Positions 7,503-15,741 of a stretch of DNA of 47,881 nucleotides are shown here, in pieces. Source of the DNA: Rhodanobacter sp. 67-28 (GTDB taxonomy: Bacteria > Pseudomonadota > Gammaproteobacteria > Xanthomonadales > Rhodanobacteraceae). The translations under genes and the position numbers were made by a program. Position 1 is the first letter of the stretch, and every line of letters starts with the position of its first letter. The stretch spans positions 148,929 through 196,809 of the forward strand of contig MKTU01000024.1 in the NCBI GenBank assembly GCA_001898415.1, given 5' to 3'. The notes beneath the pieces are model-generated. The model ran no database searches and was not told where the DNA came from. It worked only from the letters and a program-made list of their open reading frames with translations.

Positions 7503-8744
7503 ATGAATTTTCAGGTCAGGCCCATCCTCACCGCGCTGCGCCAGCACAAGGCAGGCACCTTGCTGATCGCGCTGCAGATCGCGTTGACGCTGGCCATCGT
7601 GTGCAACGCGCTGTTCATCATCCACCAGCGACTGGGCAACCTCTCCGCGAGCAGCGGCGTGGACGAGGCCAACGTGTTCGTCATCACCAACATGTGGGCC
7701 GACATGGGCCAGTCGACGTCCCAGGTCGATGCGCAGGTGCGCGCGGACCTGATCGCGCTGCGGCAGTTGCCCGCCGTGCGCGACGCCACGCCGGCCAGCG
7801 GGTATCCGCTCAGGGGCGGCGGCTGGGACAACTTCGTCACCATGACGCCCGAGCAGGTCAAGCCGACCACGGATGCCGCGGTGTACACCGGCGACGAGCA
7901 CTTCATCGACACGCTGGGCCTGAATCTCGTCGCGGGCCGCAACTTCCGCCCCGATGAGGTGATGGTGATGGGCACCCAGGAAGCCGTCACCCCGCCGACG
8001 GTGATCGTGAGCAAGGTGCTGGCCGATCGCCTGTTTCCCGACGGCGACGCGCTGGGCAAGAGTTTCTATGCGATGGGCGCCACGCCGACCACCATTGTCG
8101 GCATCGTCGATCCGCTGCACCGGCAGGGCGTGGACTCGTGGAGCAACGGCTATGCCGGCCAGGCGCTGATCTGGCCGTTGCGGGCGGATGATTCGCGCGG
8201 CGTGTTCTACATCGTGCGCGCCAGGCCCGGCCAGCTTGCCGACGCCATGCGCGAGGCGCCCAAGGCGCTGTACGCGCAGAATCGCCTGCGCATCATCGAT
8301 TCGAAGGACGGCATCCAGGACTACGCCACCATCCGTCACAAGGTCTACGACCGCGACCGTGGCATGGCGATCCTGATGGGCATCATCAGCGTGGTGCTGC
8401 TGGCGATCACCGCGGCCGGCATCGTGGGCCTGACCAGCTTCTGGGTCGGCCAGCGCCGCAAGCAGATCGGCGTGCGCCGCGCCCTGGGTGCCCGGCAGCG
8501 CGACATCCTCGCCTATTTCCTCACCGAGAACTTCCTGATCAGCGTGTCGGGCACGGTGCTGGGCATCGTGCTGGGCTTCGCCTTCAACTTGTGGACGGTG
8601 ACCCGCTTCGCGATGGACCGGATGTCGCTGGCCTACGTGGGCGCGGGCGTGCTGGTGCTGGTGCTGCTCGGCCAGGCCGCCACGCTGGCGCCGGCGCTGC
8701 GCGCCTCGCGCGTGTCGCCGGTGGAGGCGACGCGGAGCGTGTGA
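7503..8744 (+). CDS. FtsX-like ABC permease, type B, copy 1
   Basis: 413 residues, same overall topology as type A but a distinct family: it begins MNFQVRPILTALRQHKAGT, has first-helix motif LTLAIVCNALFII (about 23-40), a large periplasmic domain, then [30 protein letters not shown] and a C-terminus PVEATRSV. The conserved Cys-Asn-Ala in the first helix is found in every B copy. GAGGAGAG just before the ATG gives a ribosome site. Probably forms a heterodimer with the preceding type A protein; this is inferred from gene pairing. Confidence 0.9.
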   Translation: MNFQVRPILTALRQHKAGTLLIALQIALTLAIVCNALFIIHQRLGNLSASSGVDEANVFVITNMWADMGQSTSQVDAQVRADLIALRQLPAVRDATPASGYPLRGGGWDNFVTMTPEQVKPTTDAAVYTGDEHFIDTLGLNLVAGRNFRPDEVMVMGTQEAVTPPTVIVSKVLADRLFPDGDALGKSFYAMGATPTTIVGIVDPLHRQGVDSWSNGYAGQALIWPLRADDSRGVFYIVRARPGQLADAMREAPKALYAQNRLRIIDSKDGIQDYATIRHKVYDRDRGMAILMGIISVVLLAITAAGIVGLTSFWVGQRRKQIGVRRALGARQRDILAYFLTENFLISVSGTVLGIVLGFAFNLWTVTRFAMDRMSLAYVGAGVLVLVLLGQAATLAPALRASRVSPVEATRSV

Positions 8745-8753
8745 TGAAAACCC

Positions 8754-8850
8754 GGGAGTAGGGAATAGGGAATGGGGAATCGTCAAAGGCAGAAGCCTTG
8801 CGTGCACCGGTTTTCCAATTCCCCAATCCCCATTCCCCATTCCCTGTTCC
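8754..8850. repeat. GGGAATA-type inverted repeat, copy 3
   Basis: Left arm GGGAGTAGGGAATAGGG... from 8754, right arm of ATTCCCC units ending about 8850, core containing TCGTCAAAGGCAGAAGCC. It separates permease pairs 1 and 2 and ends 11 bases before the next start codon. Confidence 0.85.
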
Positions 8851-8861
8851 GGAGGAACGAG

Positions 8862-10178
8862 ATGTTTGCCTACTACCTCGAACTGGCGATGCGCAGCCTG
8901 AAACGCAGCCCTGGCCTCACCATACTGATGGTGCTGGCGATCGGCTTCGGCGTGGCTGCGTCGATGACCTCGTGGTCGGTGTTCCGTGCGGTGTCGGGCG
9001 ACCCGATTCCGTGGAAGTCGTCCAAGCTGTTCGTGCCGCAGATCGACATGTGGGGGCCGAACGGCCGCAGTCCCGACGGCGAGCCGCCGAACGCGATGGA
9101 CTACACCGACGCGGTCGCCCTGATGCGCGATCACCGCGCCAAGCGGCAGTCGGCGATGTACCAGATCTCGCCCTCGATCGTGCCGACCGACGCCAGCAAA
9201 CATCCGCTCAACGTCAGCGGGCATGCCGTGTATGGCGAGTTCTTTCCGATGCTGGACGTGCCGTTCCGGTATGGCCGCGGCTGGAGCGCCAGCGACGACA
9301 GCAACCGCGCGCAGGTCGTGGTGATCAGCAGCAAGCTCAACCAGAAGCTGTTCGGCGGTATCGACAGCGTCGGCCGCATCGTCAATGTCGAAGGCCGCGA
9401 TTACCGGGTGGTTGGCGTGCTCGACCAGTGGAACCCGCAGCCGCGCTTCTACGACGTGGTCAACAGCGGTGGCTTCTCCACCACCGACGCCGACGTGTTC
9501 CTGCCGTTCCAGACCGCGATCCAGACGGGCATCACCAACGACGGCAATACCAACTGCAACGCGGTGCCGGACGAACCGGGCTTCGTCGGCCTGCAGCATT
9601 CGCCCTGCGCGTGGATCGCGTTCATGGCCGAACTGGACGATGCCGCGGCGGTGACGGCGTATCGCGCCTATCTCGACGGCTATGCCAAGGATCAGCAATC
9701 CGCCGGGCGCTTCCGCTGGGCGCCGAACAACCGCCTGCGCGACGTGCCGGCGTGGCTGGAAAACCAGCACGTGGTGCCCAGCGACACCAGGGTGTCGTTG
9801 CTGGTGGCACTCGGCCTGCTGCTGGTGTGCCTGGTCAATACGGTGGGCCTGCTGCTGGCCAAGTTCCTGCGCCGCAGCAGCGAGATCGGCGTGCGTCGCG
9901 CACTCGGCGCGCCGCGTGCGGCGATCTACACGCAGTTCCTGGTCGAGGCGGGCATCGTCGGTGCGGCCGGCGGCGTGCTCGGCTTGCTGCTGACCGGCGC
10001 CGGCGTGGCCAGCGTGGGCTGGGTGTTGCCGCGCGACATCGCCTCGCTGGCGCGGATCGACGTGTCGCTGCTGGTGCTGACCCTGCTGGTGGCGGTGGTC
10101 GCCACGATGCTGGCCGGCCTGTATCCCACCTATCGGGCTTCGCGGGTGCAGCCCGCCTGGCAACTGAAGAGCAACTGA
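8862..10178 (+). CDS. FtsX-like ABC permease, type A, copy 2
   Basis: 438 residues, closest to copy 1: both start MFAYYLxL, share [10 protein letters not shown] in the first helix and end VQPAWQLKS. The periplasmic Cys pair is Cys232 and Cys249 (SPCAW). The coupling segment is [19 protein letters not shown]. The start ATG is preceded by GGAGGAACGAG. It is followed by its type B partner after a 90-base gap with a small hairpin repeat. Copies 1 and 2 evidently arose by duplication of an A-B unit. Confidence 0.9.
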   Translation: MFAYYLELAMRSLKRSPGLTILMVLAIGFGVAASMTSWSVFRAVSGDPIPWKSSKLFVPQIDMWGPNGRSPDGEPPNAMDYTDAVALMRDHRAKRQSAMYQISPSIVPTDASKHPLNVSGHAVYGEFFPMLDVPFRYGRGWSASDDSNRAQVVVISSKLNQKLFGGIDSVGRIVNVEGRDYRVVGVLDQWNPQPRFYDVVNSGGFSTTDADVFLPFQTAIQTGITNDGNTNCNAVPDEPGFVGLQHSPCAWIAFMAELDDAAAVTAYRAYLDGYAKDQQSAGRFRWAPNNRLRDVPAWLENQHVVPSDTRVSLLVALGLLLVCLVNTVGLLLAKFLRRSSEIGVRRALGAPRAAIYTQFLVEAGIVGAAGGVLGLLLTGAGVASVGWVLPRDIASLARIDVSLLVLTLLVAVVATMLAGLYPTYRASRVQPAWQLKSN

Positions 10179-10200
10179 TGCGCTCTCCCTGCGCGAGAAA

Positions 10201-10218
10201 GCGGCCATCCATGGCCGC
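10201..10218. repeat. Short hairpin repeat (GGCCATCC type), copy 1
   Basis: GCGGCCAT-CC-ATGGCCGC is a perfect 8-base-pair hairpin between permeases A2 and B2. It is preceded by CCTGCGCGAGAAA. A related element stands in the same relative place between A4 and B4 (15678-15695). Confidence 0.6.
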
Positions 10219-10268
10219 ACTCCTCAAGGAAACCCGTTCCATTTGACGGTGCGACAAGGAACTACATC

Positions 10269-11525
10269 ATGAAACTGCATCCCATCCTCGCCGCCCTGCG
10301 CAAGCACAAGGCCGGCACCGTGCTCATCTCGCTGCAGATCGCGCTGACCCTGGCGATCGTGTGCAATGCGATCTTCATCATCGGCCAGCGCATCGAGCGG
10401 GTGAACCGGCCCACCGGGCTGGACGAGAGCAACCTGTTCCTGGTCACCCAGCAATGGGTGGGCGCGCCCAGCGCCGACACCGCCGACGGCGTGGAGAAGC
10501 TCGACGCGATGCAGCGCGAGGATCTCGCCGCGTTGCGCAACCTGCCCGGCGTGACGTCGGTGGCGCCGATCAATTCGCTGCCGCTGCTCAACTCGTCGTG
10601 GACGGGCTCGATGTCGCACGATCCGGGCGCCAAGCTCGGCGGCAACGACAACACCCGTACGGCGTACTACTTCACCGACGACCAGGCGCTGGATACGTTG
10701 GGCCTGAAGCTGGTGGCCGGCCGCGCGTTCACCGCCGGCGACGTGCAGCACCAGGGCTTTCGCGACCAGCCGCCGCGTCCCATCGCGATCATCACCAAGG
10801 CGCTGGCCGACAAGCTGTTCCCGAACGGCGGCGCGGTGGGCAAGGTGATCTACAGCGACGGCAGCAATGCGCCGACCACCATCATCGGCGTGGTCGAGCG
10901 CATGCAGACGCCCGCCAGCGGCAGCTGGGGCAACGATTTCGCGTGGTACTCGACGCTGATCCCGACCCGGCTCGACGCCAACTTTGCCCGCTACGCCGTG
11001 CGTACGCGGCCGGGCCAGCTCGACACGGCGATGCGCGCGGTGACGCCGCTGCTGTACAAGGTCAACCCGCTGCGCGTGCTCGATGACGACAGCGTCAGGC
11101 CCTTCAGCGAGATCCGCGCCAAGGCGTATCGCGCCGACGTGGGCATGGCGATCCTGATGGGGGTGATCTGCCTGATCCTGGTCGCGGTCACTGCCGCCGG
11201 CATCGTGGGTCTGACCAGCTTCTGGGTCGGCCAGCGTCATCGCCAGATCGGCGTGCGCCGCGCGCTGGGCGCACGCAAGATCGACATCCTGCATTACTTC
11301 CAGATCGAGAACCTGCTGATTGCCGGCATCGGCGTACTGCTCGGCATCGCGCTGGCGATAGCCCTGAACCTGTGGCTGATGACGCGCTACGAGATGACCC
11401 GCCTGCCGGTGTCCTACGTGCTCGTCGGCGTGCTGGCCATGCTGGTGATCGGCCAGGCCGCCGTGTTCGTGCCCGCGCGGCGCGCGTCCAACGTGCCGCC
11501 GGTGTCGGCGACGCGGGCGGCTTGA
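10269..11525 (+). CDS. FtsX-like ABC permease, type B, copy 2
   Basis: 418 residues, closest to B copy 1: KAGTVLISLQIALTLAIVCNAIFII in the first helix region (about 16-40), and [30 protein letters not shown] before the last helices. It ends PVSATRAA. Partner of type A copy 2. The periplasmic domain differs most between B copies, which would fit different substrates or partner surfaces. Confidence 0.9.
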   Translation: MKLHPILAALRKHKAGTVLISLQIALTLAIVCNAIFIIGQRIERVNRPTGLDESNLFLVTQQWVGAPSADTADGVEKLDAMQREDLAALRNLPGVTSVAPINSLPLLNSSWTGSMSHDPGAKLGGNDNTRTAYYFTDDQALDTLGLKLVAGRAFTAGDVQHQGFRDQPPRPIAIITKALADKLFPNGGAVGKVIYSDGSNAPTTIIGVVERMQTPASGSWGNDFAWYSTLIPTRLDANFARYAVRTRPGQLDTAMRAVTPLLYKVNPLRVLDDDSVRPFSEIRAKAYRADVGMAILMGVICLILVAVTAAGIVGLTSFWVGQRHRQIGVRRALGARKIDILHYFQIENLLIAGIGVLLGIALAIALNLWLMTRYEMTRLPVSYVLVGVLAMLVIGQAAVFVPARRASNVPPVSATRAA

Positions 11526-11529
11526 AGCC

Positions 11530-11619
11530 GGGAATCGGGAATCGGGAATAGGGAGTCGTCAAAGGCAAAAGCCGCGTGCTTTGGTGCTTCCTATTCCCCA
11601 TTCTCCATTCCCTGTTCCC
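11530..11619. repeat. GGGAATA-type inverted repeat, copy 4
   Basis: Left arm GGGAATCGGGAATCGGGAAT from 11530, right arm of TATTCCCC/ATTCCC units (about 11588-11619). The core TCGTCAAAGGCAAAAGCC is nearly identical to that of copy 3, so both derive from one element. It separates permease pairs 2 and 3. Confidence 0.85.
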
Positions 11620-11641
11620 TCCTCTGAAGGAGACACCGAAC

Positions 11642-12949
11642 GTGCTTGCCTACTACCTCGACCTGGCCCTGCGCAGCCTCAAGCGCAACAAGGCGCTCAC
11701 CGCGCTGATGGTGCTGGCGATCGCGCTGGGCATCGGTGCGTCGATGACCACGCTCACGGTGCTGCACGTGCTGTCGGGCGACCCGCTGCCGGGGCGCAGC
11801 GGCACGCTGTACTACCCGCAGATCGACCCGCGCGACAACAGTGGCCAGCTGCCCGGGGTCGAGCCGCCGGAGCAGGTCACCCTGACCGATGGCCTGAACC
11901 TGCTGCACGCCGGGCGCGCCGATCGCCAGGCGCTGATGACCGGCGGCTCCGTGCCGATCCAGCCCGACTCCTCGGCCGTGGACCCGTTCTACGTGGAGTC
12001 GCGTTACACCACTGCCGACTTCTTCCCGATGTTCGGCACGCGGTTTCGCTACGGCCGCGGCTGGAACGCCGCCGACGACGAGGCCAAGGCGCGCGAGGTG
12101 GTGATCAACGGCGAGCTCAACGAGCGCCTGTTCGGCGGCGCCGACAGCGTGGGCCGCAACCTGCGCATCGCCGACGCCAGCTTCCGCATCGTCGGCGTGC
12201 TCGACGACTGGGAGCCCAACCCGCACTTCTACGATCTCAACACCGGCTCCTACGGCCGCGCCGAGCAGGTATTCGTGCCGTTGCAGACGGCGCTGGATCT
12301 GAAGATGGAGCACAACGGCTCCAACGACTGCTGGGGCAGGGGCGCCGGTGGCGTGGGCCGGATCTACCCCTCGGAAAGCTGCGTGTGGCTGCAGTTCTGG
12401 GTGCAGCTGGACAGCTCGTCCAAGGCGGCCGACTACCAGCAGTTCCTGGTGAATTACTCGCAGGAGCAGAAGGCGCTGGGGCGTTTCGCGAAGGCGCCGA
12501 ACGTGCGCCTGCGCAACGTGATGCAGTGGCTGGCCCATGAACGGGTGGTGCCCGACGACGTGCGCCTGCAGACCGGTCTGGCGTTCGGCTTCCTGCTGGT
12601 GTGCCTGGTCAACACGGTCGGGCTGATGCTGGCCAAGTTCATGCGGCGCGCCGGCGACCTCGGCGTGCGGCGCGCGCTGGGCGCCTCCAAGCGCTCGCTG
12701 TTCGGACAACTGCTGGTCGAGTCCGGCGTGATCGGCGTGGTGGGCGGCGTGGGCGGCCTGCTGCTGGCGGGACTGGGCCTGTGGGTGGTGCGCCAGCGTC
12801 CCTCCAGCTATGCCGCGTTGGCGCACCTGGACGGCACGATGCTGCTGACCACCTTCGCGCTGGCGCTGGGTTCGACCCTGCTGGCCGGCATGCTGCCGGC
12901 GTGGCGCGCCTGCCAGGTGCCGCCGGCCCTGCAGCTCAAGAGCAACTGA
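11642..12949 (+). CDS. FtsX-like ABC permease, type A, copy 3
   Basis: 435 residues, starting with GTG in the context GAAGGAGACACCGAACGTG; alignment to the MFAYYL starts of copies 1 and 2 supports this codon. It resembles copy 4 more than copies 1 and 2: LxLALRSLKRNKxLTALMV and AIALGIGASMTTLTV. The periplasmic cysteines are Cys230 and Cys247 (SCVW). Coupling segment [19 protein letters not shown]; end VPPALQLKSN. The type B partner starts 11 bases downstream. Confidence 0.9.
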   Translation: MLAYYLDLALRSLKRNKALTALMVLAIALGIGASMTTLTVLHVLSGDPLPGRSGTLYYPQIDPRDNSGQLPGVEPPEQVTLTDGLNLLHAGRADRQALMTGGSVPIQPDSSAVDPFYVESRYTTADFFPMFGTRFRYGRGWNAADDEAKAREVVINGELNERLFGGADSVGRNLRIADASFRIVGVLDDWEPNPHFYDLNTGSYGRAEQVFVPLQTALDLKMEHNGSNDCWGRGAGGVGRIYPSESCVWLQFWVQLDSSSKAADYQQFLVNYSQEQKALGRFAKAPNVRLRNVMQWLAHERVVPDDVRLQTGLAFGFLLVCLVNTVGLMLAKFMRRAGDLGVRRALGASKRSLFGQLLVESGVIGVVGGVGGLLLAGLGLWVVRQRPSSYAALAHLDGTMLLTTFALALGSTLLAGMLPAWRACQVPPALQLKSN

Positions 12950-12960
12950 GGGTTACCGAC

Positions 12961-14190
12961 ATGGAACTGCGACCGATCCTCTCCACGCTGCGGCGGCACA
13001 AGACCACCGCCTGGCTGCTGATCCTGGAGATCGCGCTGACCTGCGCGATCGTGTGCAACGCGGTGTTCATGATCAACCACCGCCTGCAGCACATGGAGAT
13101 GCCCACCGGCATCGACGAACATGCGCTGGTGCAGATCCAGCTGGCCGAGGTGACGCCATCGCCGGACATCTACGCGCGGGCAAGGGAGGATCTTGCCGTG
13201 ATCCGGCAAGTGCCCGGCGTGCTGGACGTGGCGCTGGTCAACCAGTTGCCGCTGGGCGGCTCCTCGTCCAATGCCAGCATCAAGCTGGACCCGGAGCAAC
13301 GCCAGCCGACCCTCAGCGCCGGCACCTATTTCGGCGGGAACCTGGCGCAGACGATGGGTCTGCGCCTGCTGGCGGGGCGCCACCTGCAGCCCGACGAGGT
13401 GCTCGACGCCGACGTGGTGCTCAAGGCGCTGGCCACCGGCGACACCAAGGTCATCGCACCGGTCACGGTCATCACGCAGGCCATGGCGCAACGGCTGTGG
13501 CCGGGCGCCGACGCGCTCGGCAAGACGATCTACGTCGGCCCGGTCGGCGTGCGCGTGGTCGGCGTGGTCGCCGACCTGGCGCGCGCCAATGCCTACGATG
13601 ACGCGACCGCGCACTACTCGATGATCCTGCCGATGTTCATGGGCGCCGGCAAGGACCAGAGCTACCTGATCCGCACGCGCCCGCAGGATCGCCAGGCCGT
13701 GCTGAAAGCCGCCGTGGCGGCGCTGAAGAAAGCCGACCCGCGGCGCGTGGTGACCGAGCAGCGCACCTACGACGAAGTGCGCGACAAGTTCTTCGAGAAC
13801 GACCGCTCGATGGCCGGCATCCTGGTGGGCGCGATCGCCGCGCTGCTGATCGTCACCGCGCTCGGCATCGTCGGCCTGGCCAGCTTCTGGGTCGCGCAAC
13901 GCCGGCGCACCATCGGCGTGCGCCGCGCGCTGGGCGCCACGCGCCGCAACATCCTCAACTATTTCCAGACCGAGAACCTGCTGCTGGCCACGATCGGCAT
14001 CGTGCTCGGCATGGTGCTGGCCTACGCCATCAACCTGTTCCTGATGCTGCACTACGAGCTGCCGCGATTGCCGGCGATCTATTTCCCGGTGGGCGCGATC
14101 GCGCTGTGGCTGATCGGCCAGCTCGCCGTGCTCGGTCCGGCGCTGCGCGCCGCGGCGGTGCCGCCGGTGGTGGCGACTCGGAGCGTGTGA
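12961..14190 (+). CDS. FtsX-like ABC permease, type B, copy 3
   Basis: 409 residues, beginning MELRPILSTLRRHKTTAW. The first helix is LLILEIALTCAIVCNAVFMI. Near the C-terminus [30 protein letters not shown] and YELPRLPAIYFPVGAIALWLIGQLAV are shared closely with B copy 4. It ends PVVATRSV. With copy 4 it forms the second sub-pair of the B family. GAGGGTTACCGAC precedes the ATG. Confidence 0.9.
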   Translation: MELRPILSTLRRHKTTAWLLILEIALTCAIVCNAVFMINHRLQHMEMPTGIDEHALVQIQLAEVTPSPDIYARAREDLAVIRQVPGVLDVALVNQLPLGGSSSNASIKLDPEQRQPTLSAGTYFGGNLAQTMGLRLLAGRHLQPDEVLDADVVLKALATGDTKVIAPVTVITQAMAQRLWPGADALGKTIYVGPVGVRVVGVVADLARANAYDDATAHYSMILPMFMGAGKDQSYLIRTRPQDRQAVLKAAVAALKKADPRRVVTEQRTYDEVRDKFFENDRSMAGILVGAIAALLIVTALGIVGLASFWVAQRRRTIGVRRALGATRRNILNYFQTENLLLATIGIVLGMVLAYAINLFLMLHYELPRLPAIYFPVGAIALWLIGQLAVLGPALRAAAVPPVVATRSV

Positions 14191-14216
14191 TGGACGGATC
14201 CGCGGATCGTTCGCAC

Positions 14217-14289
14217 GTAGGGCGGGCATTGCCCGCCAAAGCCGTATCGGATAGCGCCGAGGCAGAGCGGCGGGCGGTGCCCGCCCTAC
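14217..14289. repeat. GTAGGGCGGGC-type palindromic repeat, copy 1
   Basis: Two arms, each itself a GGCGGGC...GCCCGCC hairpin, face each other: GTAGGGCGGGCATTGCCCGC from 14217 and the inverse arm ending at 14289. It lies between permeases B3 and A4. Such elements are typical REP sequences; no transposase (RAYT) gene is in this window. Confidence 0.8.
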
Positions 14290-14332
14290 GTACTGCGGGT
14301 GTATCCCGAACCGTTCTCGACGGAGGTCAATG

Positions 14333-15655
14333 ATGTTCGGCTATTACCTGGATCTGGCCCTGCGCAGCCTCAAGCGCAACAAGGTGCTCACCGCGCTGAT
14401 GGTCATCGCCATCGCGGTGGGCATCGGCGCCAGCATGACCACGTTGACGGTGATGCATCTGCTCTCCGGCGACCCGGTGCCCACGCGCAGCGGCACGCTG
14501 TTCTATCCGCAGGTGGACGGCAACCCGACGCCCGGCGATTTCAAGCAGCCGCTGGACGTGATGGATTACCAGTCGGCAGTGGACCTGTGGGGCGCGCATC
14601 GGGCCGATGCCCAGACGCTGGTGGTGGACAGCCCGGTGCGGCTGAGCGCGCCGGGGGTCAACCTGCCGACCTTGATGCCGAGCATGCTGTCCACCACCAG
14701 CGACTTCTTTCCGATGTTCGACGTGCCGTTCCGCTACGGCAGCGGCTGGAGCGCGGATGACGATGCCCGGCACGCGCGGGTGGCGGTGATCTCCGACGAT
14801 CTCAACCACAAGCTGTTCGGCGGCCGCGACAGTGTCGGCCAGGTGCTGCGCCTGCGCGACACGGACGTGCGCATCGTCGGCGTGCTGCGTTCATGGCGCC
14901 CGTCGCCGGTGTTCTACACCGTGGCCGGCGGCCGCTTTGCCAATGGCGACACCGCGGACTTCTACGGCAAGACGCAGGACGTGTTCACGCCGTTCTTCAC
15001 CGGTCTCGAACTCAACGACGGCAACTTCCAGCAGTTCACCTGCTGGCACATGCCCGAGCGGCCCGGCCATCTGCAGAACTCGCCGTGTGCGTGGGTGCGC
15101 CTGTGGGTGCAGCTTGGCGACGCCGGCAAGGTCGCCGCGTACAAGCAGTTCCTGGATGGCTACGCGGCGCAGCAGGCCTCGCTGGGACGCATCGTGCGGC
15201 CGCAGAACACGCGCCTGCGCAGCCTGATGCAATGGCTGGACTACAACGGCGTGGTGCCCGGCGACGTGCGACTGCAGACCTGGCTGGCGTTTGCGTTTCT
15301 CGCCATCTGCCTGTTCAACATGATCGGCCTGCTGCTGGCGAAGTTCCTGCGTCGCAGCGGCGAGATCGGCGTGCGTCGCGCGCTCGGCGCCAGCCGCGGC
15401 GCGGTGTTCGCGCAATGCCTGGTGGAGGCCGGGCTGGTCGGCCTGATCGGCGGCATCGGTGGCCTGGGCCTGACCCTGCTCGGCCTGTGGCTGGTTCGCC
15501 GGCAGCCGGTGGCGTACGCCGATCTGGCGCACCTGGACGTGTCGATGTTCGTCGCCACCTTCGTCACTGCGATCGCCGCCAGCCTGCTGGCCGGGGTCCT
15601 GCCGGCGTTCCGCGCCAGCCGGGTGGCGCCGGGCCTTCAGCTAAAGACTTTGTAG
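14333..15655 (+). CDS. FtsX-like ABC permease, type A, copy 4
   Basis: 440 residues. Two adjacent ATGs (14330 and 14333) are possible; GGAGG at 14322-14326 is better spaced for 14333, which also gives the MFGYYLDL start matching the other copies. First-helix region ALMVIAIAVGIGASM; periplasmic Cys237 and Cys252 (SPCAW), with a slightly shorter spacing than in the other copies; coupling segment [19 protein letters not shown]; end VAPGLQLKTL. Closest relative is copy 3. The partner B4 follows after an 86-base gap containing a hairpin. Confidence 0.9.
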   Translation: MFGYYLDLALRSLKRNKVLTALMVIAIAVGIGASMTTLTVMHLLSGDPVPTRSGTLFYPQVDGNPTPGDFKQPLDVMDYQSAVDLWGAHRADAQTLVVDSPVRLSAPGVNLPTLMPSMLSTTSDFFPMFDVPFRYGSGWSADDDARHARVAVISDDLNHKLFGGRDSVGQVLRLRDTDVRIVGVLRSWRPSPVFYTVAGGRFANGDTADFYGKTQDVFTPFFTGLELNDGNFQQFTCWHMPERPGHLQNSPCAWVRLWVQLGDAGKVAAYKQFLDGYAAQQASLGRIVRPQNTRLRSLMQWLDYNGVVPGDVRLQTWLAFAFLAICLFNMIGLLLAKFLRRSGEIGVRRALGASRGAVFAQCLVEAGLVGLIGGIGGLGLTLLGLWLVRRQPVAYADLAHLDVSMFVATFVTAIAASLLAGVLPAFRASRVAPGLQLKTL

Positions 15656-15677
15656 TGCGCTGTTCCTGCGCAGGAGC

Positions 15678-15695
15678 CCGGCCATCCCTGGCCGG
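15678..15695. repeat. Short hairpin repeat (GGCCATCC type), copy 2
   Basis: CCGGCCA-TCCC-TGGCCGG, preceded by CTGCGCAGGAG, between permeases A4 and B4. It resembles the element between A2 and B2 in position and sequence. Confidence 0.6.
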
Positions 15696-15741
15696 ACATC
15701 TCAGACAGGCACCGTTTTCACCAGGCATCAGGTAACGAGAC

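Noticed and set aside
7410-10220. A 936-codon open frame on the minus strand across three permease genes
   Set aside because: It spans several well-supported genes and an intergenic repeat, is rich in His, Arg, Gln and Ala, and shows no domain. It is an antisense shadow of GC-rich codons.
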